Shown: positions 54,742-63,742, counted from the first letter of the stretch. The stretch: 64,000 nucleotides of DNA from Hyphomicrobium sp. NDB2Meth4 (GCF_900117445.1 NZ_FPEJ01000001.1:1044501-1108500), one strand, 5' to 3'. Made by a program: numbers and translations. Notes: generated from the letters alone by a model not told the origin.

Positions 54742-54783
54742 GCATTTATTCAGCTATGCGAACATCAACGCATAGCGACCGGC

Positions 54784-55164
54784 ATGAGCTCACTTTACCT
54801 CTTCGACATCGCCTCGCAGCGGAGCCAGTGGCTGTCTCTCCGGCAGGAGACGATCACCAGCAACATCTCCCATGCCAACACGCCGGGTTATGCCGCGCGC
54901 GATGTGCAACCTTTCGAGGCCGTGCTCCAGTCCGAGCAGTTGTCCATGGCGACGAGCGATCCCGCGCACCTGGGAGAGCCGATCGCCACCGGTTCGGCCG
55001 CCCCGCAGACTGACGAGGACAACTGGGCCACTTACGATTCCGGCAACTCGGTCAGCCTCGAGAAGGAGTTGGTCAAGGCCGGCGAGGTCAACAGTGCCTT
55101 CGCGTTGAATAACGGCGTGGTGAAAGCGTTCCACCGCATGCTGCTAACCAGCACTAAGGGCTAA
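54784..55164 (+). CDS. flgB: Flagellar proximal rod protein FlgB
   Basis: 126 residues. ASQRSQWLSLRQETITSNIS and HANTPGYAARDVQPFEAVLQ are the FlgB start; the C-terminal VNSAFALNNGVVKAFHRMLL completes the rod fold. First of the flgB-flgC-fliE-flgG rod run. Confidence 0.93.
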   Translation: MSSLYLFDIASQRSQWLSLRQETITSNISHANTPGYAARDVQPFEAVLQSEQLSMATSDPAHLGEPIATGSAAPQTDEDNWATYDSGNSVSLEKELVKAGEVNSAFALNNGVVKAFHRMLLTSTKG

Positions 55165-55166
55165 CC

Positions 55167-55586
55167 GTGGTCGATCCGCTCAACGCTTCTCAGAAGATTG
55201 CCGCTGCTGGACTTGACGTTCAGTCGCACCGCATGCGCGTCATCGCCGAGAACATGGCGAACGCGCAATCGACGGCCAACACGCCCGGCGGCGACCCTTA
55301 CGCGCGCAAGACGATCGTCTTCTCCAACGACTTCGACGAGATGCTGGGCACCAACGTCATCGGCGTCGAGCAAATCGGCACCGATCCGACGCCCTTCCGC
55401 ATCGAGCGCAACCCGGGTCACCCCGCCGCCGACGCCGACGGCAACGTGAAATACCCGAACGTCAACATGCTCGTAGAGATGGCCGACATGCGTGAGGCCA
55501 ATCGCTCGTACGAGGCTAATCTTCAGATGATGAAACAGTCGCGCGCCATGGTGATGTCGACCGTCGACCTGTTGAGGGGCAGCTGA
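55167..55586 (+). CDS. flgC: Flagellar proximal rod protein FlgC
   Basis: 139 residues from a GTG two bases after the flgB stop. RVIAENMANAQSTANTPGGD and YPNVNMLVEMADMREANRSY are FlgC signatures. Its stop overlaps the fliE start by one base (TGATG). Confidence 0.95.
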   Translation: MVDPLNASQKIAAAGLDVQSHRMRVIAENMANAQSTANTPGGDPYARKTIVFSNDFDEMLGTNVIGVEQIGTDPTPFRIERNPGHPAADADGNVKYPNVNMLVEMADMREANRSYEANLQMMKQSRAMVMSTVDLLRGS

Positions 55587-55906
55587 TGATCGATCAGATC
55601 CTCCCCGCTCTCGGCGTCGGCCAAAGCTCGCCCGTGCAGGGCGACGCGACGATGCGATCGGCTAGCGCCGCCGCCGTCTCCGAGCCAGGCGCCGATTTCG
55701 GCAGCATGCTCGCGCGTATGGCTGGTGACACTGTCGACAGCCTGAAGCAGGCAGAAGCAGTCTCTGTTGCCGGCATCAAGGACAAGGCGACGGTTCAGCA
55801 GGTCGTTGAAACGTTGATGGCCGCCGAGCAGTCGCTACAGACGGCGATCGCGGTGCGCGACAAGGTTGTCTCCGCGTACATGGAAGTCAGCCGGATGGCA
55901 ATCTAA
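55586..55906 (+). CDS. fliE: Flagellar hook-basal body protein FliE
   Basis: 106 residues; FGSMLARMAGDTVDSLKQAE and MAAEQSLQTAIAVRDKVVSA match FliE, the adaptor between MS ring/export gate and the rod. Translation is coupled to flgC. flgG starts 12 bases downstream behind AAGGAG. Confidence 0.94.
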   Translation: MIDQILPALGVGQSSPVQGDATMRSASAAAVSEPGADFGSMLARMAGDTVDSLKQAEAVSVAGIKDKATVQQVVETLMAAEQSLQTAIAVRDKVVSAYMEVSRMAI

Positions 55907-55918
55907 GGAGCAGGTCCA

Positions 55919-56701
55919 ATGAGAGCACTGGCCATCGCAGCGACTGGCATGAACGCGCAGCAGCTGAACGTCGAGGTGATCGCGAACAACATCGCGAACA
56001 TCAACACGACATCGTTCAAGCGCGCCCGCGCAGAATTCACCGATCTGCTCTATCAGACCGAGCGTCCTGCCGGCACACCAAACCGCGGCAACCAGACGCC
56101 GATCCCGGAAGGCGCGCAGCTCGGGCTCGGTGTACGCACCGCCGCCATCCGCAACCTGCACATTCAAGGCGCGCTGACCAGCACCGGCAACAGCCTGGAC
56201 CTGGCCATCAACGGTCGCGGCTGGTTCCAGATCGAGGGAGCCAATGGCGATACGTTCTACACGCGCGCCGGCGCCTTCAACAAGAACGCCGATGGTCAGC
56301 TCGTCACCATGGACGGCAACATCGTACAGCCGCAGATCACCATTCCGAACGATACCACCGAGGTGATCATCAACGAGACGGGCGAGGTGTTTGCGCGCAT
56401 CAGCAATCAGACCGATCTTCAGTCGCTGGGTCAGCTCGCATTGGCCAACTTTGCCAATGACGCGGGACTCGAAGCGTTGGGCAGCAACCTCTATCGCGAG
56501 ACCCCGGCATCTGGCACGCCGACCGTCGGCATCCCCGGAGATCCGAGCTTCGGCACGGTGCAGCAGGGCTATCTCGAACTCTCGAACGTCGACCCGGTCA
56601 AGGAAATCACCGAGCTCATCACGGCGCAGCGGTCTTACGAGATGAACTCCAAAGTCATCCAGGCCGTCGACGAGATGTACAGCACGATATCGAGGGGATA
56701 G
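55919..56701 (+). CDS. flgG: Flagellar distal rod protein FlgG
   Basis: 260 residues, the standard length. [20 protein letters not shown] near the N-terminus, [20 protein letters not shown] in the middle and [20 protein letters not shown] near the C-terminus are FlgG signatures. AAGGAG precedes the ATG. flgA follows after two bases. Confidence 0.96.
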   Translation: MRALAIAATGMNAQQLNVEVIANNIANINTTSFKRARAEFTDLLYQTERPAGTPNRGNQTPIPEGAQLGLGVRTAAIRNLHIQGALTSTGNSLDLAINGRGWFQIEGANGDTFYTRAGAFNKNADGQLVTMDGNIVQPQITIPNDTTEVIINETGEVFARISNQTDLQSLGQLALANFANDAGLEALGSNLYRETPASGTPTVGIPGDPSFGTVQQGYLELSNVDPVKEITELITAQRSYEMNSKVIQAVDEMYSTISRG

Positions 56702-56703
56702 CC

Positions 56704-57183
56704 ATGATCCTGTCCTGGTTCAAATCTCGTTCGACGCAATGGGTTCTCGCGGTAGTCGCTATCGTCGGCTGCGCGAGCCCGCTCGCCGCCGGCCAGCTGC
56801 AACTGCCCGTTCCGCGCGTCACGATTTATCCTGGACAAGTGATCGAGCAGGCAATGCTCGTCGACCGTGCGTTCCGTACCAACGACGATGCATCCTCCAC
56901 CCAATTGCCATCCCGCGACGGTCTCGTGGGCAAAGTCGCCAAGCAAACGCTGCTCCCCGGACAACCCATCTACAACGACTCCATCCGCGCCCCGCACTCG
57001 GTCACGCAGGGTCAGGCGGCGTCCGTCATCTTCCAGAGCGGGGCGCTCACCATTACCGCGAGCGGTATCGCCCTGCAGTCAGGCGGACCCGGTGACACCG
57101 TATCGGTGCGCAACACCGATAGCGGTCGCATCATCAAAGGCACTATCGGCGCCGATGGCGCGGTTCACGTGAGTGATCAATGA
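56704..57183 (+). CDS. flgA: P-ring assembly chaperone FlgA
   Basis: 159 residues with an N-terminal signal peptide (WVLAVVAIVGCASPLAAGQL) and a SAF-type domain: VTIYPGQVIEQAMLVDRAFR, then GLVGKVAKQTLLPGQPIYND. FlgA helps FlgI assemble the P ring in the periplasm. Shorter than the enterobacterial form, as usual in this group. The stop overlaps the flgI ATG by four bases. Confidence 0.92.
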   Translation: MILSWFKSRSTQWVLAVVAIVGCASPLAAGQLQLPVPRVTIYPGQVIEQAMLVDRAFRTNDDASSTQLPSRDGLVGKVAKQTLLPGQPIYNDSIRAPHSVTQGQAASVIFQSGALTITASGIALQSGGPGDTVSVRNTDSGRIIKGTIGADGAVHVSDQ

Positions 57184-58352
57184 AGCGAGCCATCGCCCTC
57201 GTCGCCATCCTTCTTGTCTGCATGGTCGGAGCGCCGAGCGCATCGCGCAGCGGCGACATCGGCCGTTTTGACGGCGACATGGGGCCTTCTGCTTTTCCCA
57301 ATTTCGGCTCGCCCACGCGGATCAAGAACATCGTGTCCGTGCAGGGCGTGCGCCCGAACCAGCTCGTCGGCTATGGTCTCGTCATCGGTTTGAACGGCAC
57401 CGGCGACAGCCTTCGCAACTCGCCCTTCACCGAGCAGTCACTGCAGTCGATGCTCGATCGCATGGGCGTCAACGTCCGCAAGCTCAATACCCGCACGCGC
57501 AACTCCGCCGCGGTCATCGTCACCGCCGAGCTGCCGGCGTTTGCCCAGACCGGTGTCACCATCGACGTCACAGTGTCGTCTCTGGGTGATTCAACCTCGC
57601 TTCTCGGCGGCACGCTCATCATGACGCCGCTCTACGGCGCCGACAATCTCGTCTACGGCGTCGCGCAGGGGCCCGTCACCGTGTCCGGCTACCAAGTCAC
57701 CGGCGCGGCCCAGACCGTCACACAAAACGTGCCGACCTCCGGCCGCATTCCCAATGGCGCCCTTATCGAGCGCGAAGCGCCCGGCCAGTTCATGGACGTC
57801 GAATTCATCGGTCTCGAGCTGCGCAACCCGGACTTCTCAACGGCAATTCGCATCGCCGACGCCGTCAACGCTTACGGTCTCGACCGCTTTGGCGTGCAGT
57901 TGGCGCGCGCCGCCGACTTGCGCAGCGTAGCCGTCAAGCGCCCGCCCGGCATCACGCCAACGCGCCTGATGGCGGAGATCGGTGAGCTTATCGTTGAGCC
58001 GGACGTGCCCGCGCGCGTGGTCGTAGACGAACGCACCGGCACGATCGTGATCGGCCGCGACGTGCAGATATCGACCGTCGCCGTCAGTCACGGAAACCTC
58101 AACGTGACGGTTACGGAAACCCCGCAGGTGTCCCAGCCGCTGCCCTTCTCCGAAGGCCAGACCGTGGTCACGCCCGAAACGGATATCTCAACTTATGAGC
58201 AGGGCGGCGCGCTGCGCATCGTTCGTGGCACCAGCCTTCAGGTGCTTGTGCGCGGCCTCAATCGCATGGGCTTGAAGCCGCAAGGCATCATCGCAGTTCT
58301 GCAGGCGATCAAGACGTCCGGTGCCCTCCAGGCCGACCTCGTGGTGCAATAA
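57180..58352 (+). CDS. flgI: Flagellar P-ring protein FlgI
   Basis: 390 residues with a signal peptide (IALVAILLVCMVGAPSASRS) and RIKNIVSVQGVRPNQLVGYG followed by VIGLNGTGDS, the family signature. FlgI forms the ring in the peptidoglycan layer through which the rod passes. Coupled to flgA upstream and motE downstream. Confidence 0.96.
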   Translation: MKRAIALVAILLVCMVGAPSASRSGDIGRFDGDMGPSAFPNFGSPTRIKNIVSVQGVRPNQLVGYGLVIGLNGTGDSLRNSPFTEQSLQSMLDRMGVNVRKLNTRTRNSAAVIVTAELPAFAQTGVTIDVTVSSLGDSTSLLGGTLIMTPLYGADNLVYGVAQGPVTVSGYQVTGAAQTVTQNVPTSGRIPNGALIEREAPGQFMDVEFIGLELRNPDFSTAIRIADAVNAYGLDRFGVQLARAADLRSVAVKRPPGITPTRLMAEIGELIVEPDVPARVVVDERTGTIVIGRDVQISTVAVSHGNLNVTVTETPQVSQPLPFSEGQTVVTPETDISTYEQGGALRIVRGTSLQVLVRGLNRMGLKPQGIIAVLQAIKTSGALQADLVVQ

Positions 58353-59206
58353 TGAGAATGGCCAGCGTCATCCCGCTCTTGCACGCGGCGGCGGCGCTGC
58401 TCGTCTGCGTGGTGTGCGCCTCTGCGCCGGCGTTGGCGCAGCAGAGCTGGAGCCCAACGGTTGCGCCGATCACGAAGTCCGAGGCAATCCATCGTGCCAT
58501 GGACGCTATGCCCGTTCCGCGTACGCCACCCCGCAGACCGGTGGGTGTTCCCGTCGCCTCGCCTCCCGTTCCCGAACCCAAGCCCGACCGCGACAAAAGC
58601 AAGAAGCTCGTGCTCATCCCTGTCGATGACGTTACGACCGGAGCGATCAACAAAAGCAAAGAAAATAGCGTTCCATCGCCAGCCGATGCGGCCCGCTTGT
58701 TTTCCGAAGACGGCCAAGCGGCTTCCAGCGATCTGACGACCGGAGCCGTCGACGGCCAGGGCGGTGATCTCGCGCGCGGCTATTGCGCCGGTATCTCCAA
58801 CTCTGCAGCGGAAGCGCGCATCGCCTTGCAGAAAGCAAAGCTTGCGGAGATGGAGCAGCAGATCGGCCGCCGCATCGCGACGTTGGAGGCCAAGAGCGCC
58901 GAATACAAATCCTGGGTCGAGCGCCGCGACCAGTTCCTGAAGCGCGCCACAACCACGCTCGTGAAGATCTACACCCAGATGGAACCGGATGCGGCCGCCT
59001 CGCAGCTCGTTTCAATGGACGAGGAAACCGCCGCTTCGCTCCTGGTAAAGCTGGATCCGCAAGCGGCAAGCGCCATTCTCAATGAGATGGCTCCCGAAAA
59101 GGCAGCCCGTCTCGCCGCCACGATCGCAGGTGCAGCGCGCATGCCCGCGGCCAATGCAGCCGCGGCGCGGCCGCCTGCACCCAACCCCGGTGAGGGCAGA
59201 TCATGA
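58352..59206 (+). CDS. motE: MotE-type periplasmic chaperone of the flagellar motor
   Basis: 284 residues: signal peptide (LLVCVVCASAPALAQ), a Pro/Lys-rich linker, a coiled coil (RIALQKAKLAEMEQQIGRRI and following) and a C-terminal MgtE-N-like domain (KIYTQMEPDAAASQLVSMDE, then LVKLDPQAASAILNEMAPEK). This layout and the place between flgI and flgH match MotE of Sinorhizobium, a chaperone for the periplasmic motility protein MotC. No motC is in the window. The start overlaps the flgI stop by one base. Confidence 0.87.
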   Translation: MRMASVIPLLHAAAALLVCVVCASAPALAQQSWSPTVAPITKSEAIHRAMDAMPVPRTPPRRPVGVPVASPPVPEPKPDRDKSKKLVLIPVDDVTTGAINKSKENSVPSPADAARLFSEDGQAASSDLTTGAVDGQGGDLARGYCAGISNSAAEARIALQKAKLAEMEQQIGRRIATLEAKSAEYKSWVERRDQFLKRATTTLVKIYTQMEPDAAASQLVSMDEETAASLLVKLDPQAASAILNEMAPEKAARLAATIAGAARMPAANAAAARPPAPNPGEGRS

Positions 59207-59919
59207 TCGCTCGTCTCTGCTTTGTCTCACTGGCGATACTCCTCGCAGGCTGCGCGGTCGACGTGCGTGATTTCAATCGCGAGCCGCACATGACCCCGGT
59301 CGGATCCGGCATGGTGCCGAAGCGCGTGTCGATGGTGACGGAGCCGTCGCCGCCGCCGGTGTACCGCGGAAACAGTTCGATCTGGCAGGATTCCCATGCC
59401 GACCTGTTCTCTGATCTCAGAGCGCGCAAAATCGGCGACACCGTAACCGTCAAGATCTACATCAAGGACAAGGCGTCGATCGCCAATGACTCCGAACGTA
59501 AGCGCGATGCGTCCAACAAGCTGAACTTCGGCGCGACCTACGGCGCAACGTCGAGCGACATCACCATCGCCAATGCCGCCGACTTGGGCGCCAGCGCGGA
59601 ATCGAAGACCAAGACGAAAAGCGAGGGCGGCATTGAGCGCTCGGAGAAGATCGAGCTGCTGATCGCGGCTGTCGTCTCGGACGTGCTGCCGAATGGCAAC
59701 CTCGTGATCAGCGGCTCCCAGGAGGTGCGCGTCAACTACGAGTTGCGCGTCCTGAACGTGGCGGGCATCGTGCGCCCGGTCGATATCTCCGCTGAGAACA
59801 CCATCGCCTACGAGAAGATTGCCGAAGCGCGCATCGCCTACGGTGGTCGCGGCCGCCTGATGGAAGTGCAGCAGCCGCCCTGGGGGCAGCAGCTCGCCGA
59901 CGATTTGCTGCCATGGTGA
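59203..59919 (+). CDS. flgH: Flagellar L-ring lipoprotein FlgH
   Basis: 238 residues with a lipobox (LAILLAGC, Cys at about residue 18). SIWQDSHADLFSDLRARKIG and TVTVKIYIKDKASIANDSER, then LPNGNLVISGSQEVRVNYEL, are FlgH signatures. It forms the outer-membrane ring. The start overlaps the motE stop by four bases (ATGA). Confidence 0.96.
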   Translation: MIARLCFVSLAILLAGCAVDVRDFNREPHMTPVGSGMVPKRVSMVTEPSPPPVYRGNSSIWQDSHADLFSDLRARKIGDTVTVKIYIKDKASIANDSERKRDASNKLNFGATYGATSSDITIANAADLGASAESKTKTKSEGGIERSEKIELLIAAVVSDVLPNGNLVISGSQEVRVNYELRVLNVAGIVRPVDISAENTIAYEKIAEARIAYGGRGRLMEVQQPPWGQQLADDLLPW

Positions 59920-59932
59920 GCGGGCGCTGCGC

Positions 59933-60421
59933 ATGGCGATGACCGAGGAGGGACAGCCTAAGGGCCAGTTGTCGGTGATGCAGTTCCTGCTCATCGTCGC
60001 TGGCTTGACGCTGCTTGCCGCGGCCGTTGGCTTCCTCAGCGGCCAGCAGATCGTCTCGACGGCCGATGCACCGCCGCGCGCCGAGACCGCGCAGCCCGCC
60101 GGCTATTTGGGCGAGCGCCAGCGCATGGAACGGGCCAAGCTTCAGCCGCTGGCGCCGATCGTGACCAATCTTGCCGACACGCCGGTCGTGTGGATCAGGC
60201 TCGAATCCTCGCTCGTGTTCGAGGAGATTCCCGACGACGTCGAAGCGCTTTCGGCGCGCATCTCCGAGGACATCGTCGCATTCCTGCGCACGATTTCGGT
60301 CAAGCAGATCGAAGGCGGCGCCGGCTTCCAGCACCTTTCCGAGGATCTCAATGAGCGCGTGCGCGCCCGCAGCGGCGGCGTCGTCAACGAGCTCATCATT
60401 CAGGGGCTGATCGTCGAATGA
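59933..60421 (+). CDS. fliL: Flagellar stator-associated protein FliL
   Basis: 162 residues: one membrane segment (VMQFLLIVAGLTLLAAAVGF), a linker, and a periplasmic domain with VWIRLESSLVFEEIPDDVEA and VRARSGGVVNELIIQGLIVE. FliL surrounds the stators and supports torque. The stop overlaps the fliP ATG by four bases. Confidence 0.88.
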   Translation: MAMTEEGQPKGQLSVMQFLLIVAGLTLLAAAVGFLSGQQIVSTADAPPRAETAQPAGYLGERQRMERAKLQPLAPIVTNLADTPVVWIRLESSLVFEEIPDDVEALSARISEDIVAFLRTISVKQIEGGAGFQHLSEDLNERVRARSGGVVNELIIQGLIVE

Positions 60422-61212
60422 AGCGCATCGGTCTCATCATTTGCCTGTTGCTGCTAGGTTCGGCCCACGCCGCCGCTCAGCAGGTGCCGAGCTTGGAATC
60501 GCTGATGCCGGCCGGAGATGCCACCGCGGCAGGCCGCATCGTCCAAATCGTCATTCTCGTCACCGTGCTTTCGGTGGCCCCGGGCATCCTCATCATGGTG
60601 ACGTGCTTCACGCGCTTCGTCATCGCCCTGTCGTTCCTGCGCGCAGGCATCGGCCTTCAGACCACCCCGGCCAACCTGATCCTCATAAGCCTCGCGCTCT
60701 TCATGACGCTCTACGTCATGGCGCCGACCTTCGATCGCGCCTGGCAGAACGGCGTGGTCCCGCTGATGGAGAACAAGATCACCGAGGCGGAAGCCTACGA
60801 CAAGATCTCAGCGCCCTTCAAAAGCTTCATGCTCGCCAACGTGCGCGATAAAGACCTGAAGCTGTTCAGCGATCTGGCACAGGAGCATCTCTGGCCAAAA
60901 CAGAACGGTGGCGCGCCGAACACCGCGCCGCCACCACCGCCCCCGCCCCCGCCGGCCACTGACGGCGAGCTCGGCCTGCGCATCATCATTCCCGCTTTCA
61001 TGATCTCGGAGCTGCGCCGCGGTTTCGAGATCGGCTTCCTGATGGTTCTGCCGTTCCTCGTAATCGACTTGATCGTCGCAACGCTCACCATGTCGATGGG
61101 CATGATGATGCTGCCACCGACGGTCATATCCCTGCCGTTCAAAATTCTGTTTTTTGTTTTGATCGACGGGTGGAATCTACTCGTTGGGGGCTTGATTCGC
61201 TCCTTTGCGTAG
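60418..61212 (+). CDS. fliP: Flagellar export gate protein FliP with a polyproline insertion
   Basis: 264 residues: signal peptide (LIICLLLLGSAHAAAQ), then VLSVAPGILIMVTCFTRFVI and LSFLRAGIGLQTTPANLILI, the FliP core, and the C-terminal PAFMISELRRGFEIGFLMVL and PFKILFFVLIDGWNLLVGGL. Residues 171-179 are nine consecutive prolines (60928-60954) in the periplasmic loop between helices, an unusual insertion for an otherwise conserved gate subunit. The frame and motifs on both sides are intact, so it should be functional. FliP is the last gene before the flagellins. Confidence 0.95.
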   Translation: MKRIGLIICLLLLGSAHAAAQQVPSLESLMPAGDATAAGRIVQIVILVTVLSVAPGILIMVTCFTRFVIALSFLRAGIGLQTTPANLILISLALFMTLYVMAPTFDRAWQNGVVPLMENKITEAEAYDKISAPFKSFMLANVRDKDLKLFSDLAQEHLWPKQNGGAPNTAPPPPPPPPPATDGELGLRIIIPAFMISELRRGFEIGFLMVLPFLVIDLIVATLTMSMGMMMLPPTVISLPFKILFFVLIDGWNLLVGGLIRSFA

Positions 61213-61243
61213 CTTGCGTGCGTTGTCTGTGCGTTGCGATGGC

Positions 61244-61342
61244 TTGGACCGCCCACCGGTCCGAAGGCATGAGGCCGCGTCATCGCGCCGGAGCTGATCC
61301 GGCATGGAGTAGCAATCGGACCAGGCTTAGGGACCTACGCAA
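61244..61342 (+). promoter_or_regulatory. Structured leader of first flagellin gene
   Basis: Hairpin I, GGACCG/CGGTCC with a five-base loop (61246-61262), then AAGGCATGAGGCCG, then hairpin II, GCCGGA/TCCGGC with a five-base loop (61287-61303), then the ribosome-binding site AGGGA at 61329. The same order recurs before the next two flagellin genes. Confidence 0.65.
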
Positions 61343-62284
61343 ATGGCCAGCATCAACACCAACATTGCCGCGATGACTGCGTTGCGGTCTCTTACCGCAA
61401 CCAACAACGCTCTCACCCAGACACAGGATCGCATTTCCACCGGCTTGCGCGTCGCAAGCGCAGCCGACAATGCCGCTTACTGGTCGATCGCGACCACCAT
61501 GCGCTCCGATAACTCGGCTCTGTCGACAGTTCAGGACGCGCTCGGTCTTGGCGCGGCGACCGTCGATGTCGCCTACACCGCGCTCGACGAAGCCAAGAAC
61601 ATCGTCACCAAGATCAAAGACAAGCTCGTCGCTGCTGCGCAGCCCGGCCTTGATCGCGAGAAGATACAGACGGAAATCTCCGAGCTGCAGGCTCAGCTCA
61701 AGGGCATCGCCGACGCGGCTAGTCTCCAGGGCCAGAACTGGCTCTCGGTCGATTCCAGCGCGGCCGGCTTCAATGCGACGAAGCAGGTCGTCTCTTCGAT
61801 CAGCCGGGCCGGCGGCACGATTTCGGTGCAGACCATCTCGATCGACACGACGGCGATGGTGTTGTTCGACGCCAACGCAGCCGCCAGCGGGATTCTCGAT
61901 TCCACCCGCAACGCAGTCACCGGAGTCATCGATGCGGCCGGCACATTCTCCATCGCCACGCTGGACATCTCCACTTTGACTGATAGCGCCGCCGACCTCG
62001 CCATCCTTGACGGCTACATCAAGGGCGCCGACCTGGCGATCACCGAGATGGCTGCCGGCGCAACCGGGCTCGGCGCCGCCAGCGCCCGCATTGAAATTCA
62101 ACAGTCGTTCGTCGACGCTCTCATGGACGCTATCGAGGGTGGCATTAGTCAGCTTGTCGACGCGGACATGAACGAAGAATCGACTCGCCTCCAGGCTCTG
62201 CAGGTGAAGCAGCAACTCGGCATCCAGGCCCTCTCGATCGCCAACTCGTCGAGCCAGAGCATCCTCACGCTGTTCCAGAACTAA
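61343..62284 (+). CDS. Flagellin (first of three tandem copies)
   Basis: 313 residues. SINTNIAAMTALRSLTATNN and ALTQTQDRISTGLRVASAAD at the N-terminus and LQALQVKQQLGIQALSIANS at the C-terminus are the flagellin D0/D1 helices. Filament subunit, exported unfolded. AGGGA lies nine bases before the ATG. The protein is nearly identical in its first 150 residues to the next flagellin and closely similar to the third, so these arose by tandem duplication. Confidence 0.97.
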   Translation: MASINTNIAAMTALRSLTATNNALTQTQDRISTGLRVASAADNAAYWSIATTMRSDNSALSTVQDALGLGAATVDVAYTALDEAKNIVTKIKDKLVAAAQPGLDREKIQTEISELQAQLKGIADAASLQGQNWLSVDSSAAGFNATKQVVSSISRAGGTISVQTISIDTTAMVLFDANAAASGILDSTRNAVTGVIDAAGTFSIATLDISTLTDSAADLAILDGYIKGADLAITEMAAGATGLGAASARIEIQQSFVDALMDAIEGGISQLVDADMNEESTRLQALQVKQQLGIQALSIANSSSQSILTLFQN

Positions 62285-62299
62285 GCCGGGGCCCGCCCA

Positions 62300-62336
62300 G
62301 AGGGTGGAGGCCGAACTGCGCTCGGCCTCCACCCTC
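62300..62336 (+). terminator. Hairpin after the first flagellin gene
   Basis: Perfect 15-bp stem GAGGGTGGAGGCCGA with its complement and a seven-base loop, 16 bases past the stop codon; no T-run follows. Confidence 0.75.
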
Positions 62337-62385
62337 CGTTGCAATTCATTAACCCTATTTCAAGGTGAGTTATCTAAAAGCCGAC

Positions 62386-62494
62386 GCATGACAGGTTGAG
62401 CCTGCGTGCGCGCGGCTCAAGGGCATGACGCCGAGCTGTTGCGCCGGACCCAATCCGGCATGTCCCCGAAACGTTAATCTTAGGGACCTGCCAC
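62386..62494 (+). promoter_or_regulatory. Structured leader of second flagellin gene
   Basis: GCATGACAGG opens the conserved block. Hairpin I is TTGAGCC/GGCTCAA (62396-62420), followed by GGGCATGACGCCGAGCTG, then hairpin II GCCGGA/TCCGGC (62443-62459), then CATGTCCC and the ribosome-binding site AGGGA. Stem I differs in sequence from the other two leaders but keeps full pairing. Confidence 0.7.
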
Positions 62495-63433
62495 ATGGCT
62501 AGTATTAATACCAACATCGCCGCAATGACGGCGCTGCGCTCTCTTACCGCCACCAACAATGCGCTGACCCAGACGCAGGACCGCATCTCCACCGGTCTGC
62601 GCGTCGGCACAGCCGCCGACAACGCCGCGTATTGGTCGATCGCAACCACGATGCGCTCGGACCTCTCCTCGCTTTCGACCGTGCAGGATGCGCTCGGTCT
62701 TGGCGCCGCGACCGTTGATGTGGCTTACACCGCCATCGACGAAGCCAAGAACATCGTCACCAAGATCAAGGACAAGCTGGTCGCTGCTGCGCAGCCCGGC
62801 CTTGATCGCGAGAAGATCCAGACAGAAATCTCAGAGCTGCAGGCTCAGCTCAAGGGCATTTCGGACGCTGCGAGCCTCCAGGGCCTCAACTGGCTCTCGG
62901 TCGATTCCAGCGCCGCTGGTTACAACGCGACCCGCCAGGTTGTCTCCTCGATCAGCCGTGCCGGTGGCACGCTGTCGGTACAGACCATCTCTATCGATAC
63001 CTCGACGATGGTTCTGTTCGATTCGAACGCTGCCGCCAGCGGCATCCTCGATTCGACCCGTAACGCTACGACCGGTGCTGTTGACGCTGCCGGTACCTTC
63101 ACCATCGCCACGCTCGACATCTCGGCCCTGACCGACAGCGCCGCCGACCTTGCTATCCTCGACGGCTACATCAAGGGCGCCGACCTGGCGATCACCGAGA
63201 TGGCCGCTGGCGCCACGACGCTCGGCGCCGCCAGCGCTCGCATCGAGATCCAGCAGTCGTTCGTCTCCAGTCTCATGGACGCCATCGAAGGCGGCGTAAG
63301 CCAGCTCGTCGATGCGGACATGAACGAAGAGTCGACACGTCTCCAGGCTCTACAGGTGAAGCAGCAACTCGGCATTCAGGCGCTCTCCATCGCCAACTCG
63401 TCGAGCCAGAGCATTCTCTCGCTCTTCCAGTAA
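62495..63433 (+). CDS. Flagellin (second of three tandem copies)
   Basis: 312 residues, differing from the first copy by scattered substitutions: for example VGTAAD for VASAAD near residue 37, and one residue shorter at the C-terminus (SILSLFQ against SILTLFQN). All helix motifs are intact. AGGGA lies eight bases before the ATG, and a canonical terminator follows the stop. Its own leader and terminator suggest independent transcription. Confidence 0.97.
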   Translation: MASINTNIAAMTALRSLTATNNALTQTQDRISTGLRVGTAADNAAYWSIATTMRSDLSSLSTVQDALGLGAATVDVAYTAIDEAKNIVTKIKDKLVAAAQPGLDREKIQTEISELQAQLKGISDAASLQGLNWLSVDSSAAGYNATRQVVSSISRAGGTLSVQTISIDTSTMVLFDSNAAASGILDSTRNATTGAVDAAGTFTIATLDISALTDSAADLAILDGYIKGADLAITEMAAGATTLGAASARIEIQQSFVSSLMDAIEGGVSQLVDADMNEESTRLQALQVKQQLGIQALSIANSSSQSILSLFQ

Positions 63434-63453
63434 GAGCCGAGCACCGAAGATCC

Positions 63454-63485
63454 GGCCGGGCTCTGAGAAGGGCCCGGCCTTTTTT
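63454..63485 (+). terminator. Rho-independent terminator of second flagellin gene
   Basis: Perfect 8-bp stem GGCCGGGC/GCCCGGCC with a ten-base loop, followed directly by six T residues. Confidence 0.95.
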
Positions 63486-63630
63486 ATTGGTCGAGCTACT
63501 CGAACGTCTGCAATCGCGAATTTAATCCGGCATTATCCACGTCCGCGGCTACTGGCGTGGTTCGAGGCGCTTGGCTGTTGCTGCCGCCGTCTTCTTAGCA
63601 ATGTCGCAACCGCTGCTTCGTATGTCTGAT

Positions 63631-63742
63631 GCATGACAGGTTGCGTCCTTCTGCGGGCGCAAGGGCATGATGCCGAGCTGTCATGCCGGTAGCGACCCGG
63701 TATGTCCCCGTTTCTGTACCGCGTAACCAAGGGACAAACCCA
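63631..63742 (+). promoter_or_regulatory. Structured leader of third flagellin gene
   Basis: Starts with GCATGACAGG as in the second copy. Hairpin I is TTGCGTCC/GGGCGCAA with one G-U pair (63641-63662), then GGGCATGATGCCGAGCTG, then hairpin II with CCGG pairing and a bulge (63683-63703), then ATGTCCCC and the ribosome-binding site AGGGA. Confidence 0.7.

Noticed and set aside
61280-62344. 354-codon minus-strand frame over the first flagellin
   Set aside because: Antisense shadow of the flagellin; the similar frame over the second flagellin is broken, so it is not conserved.
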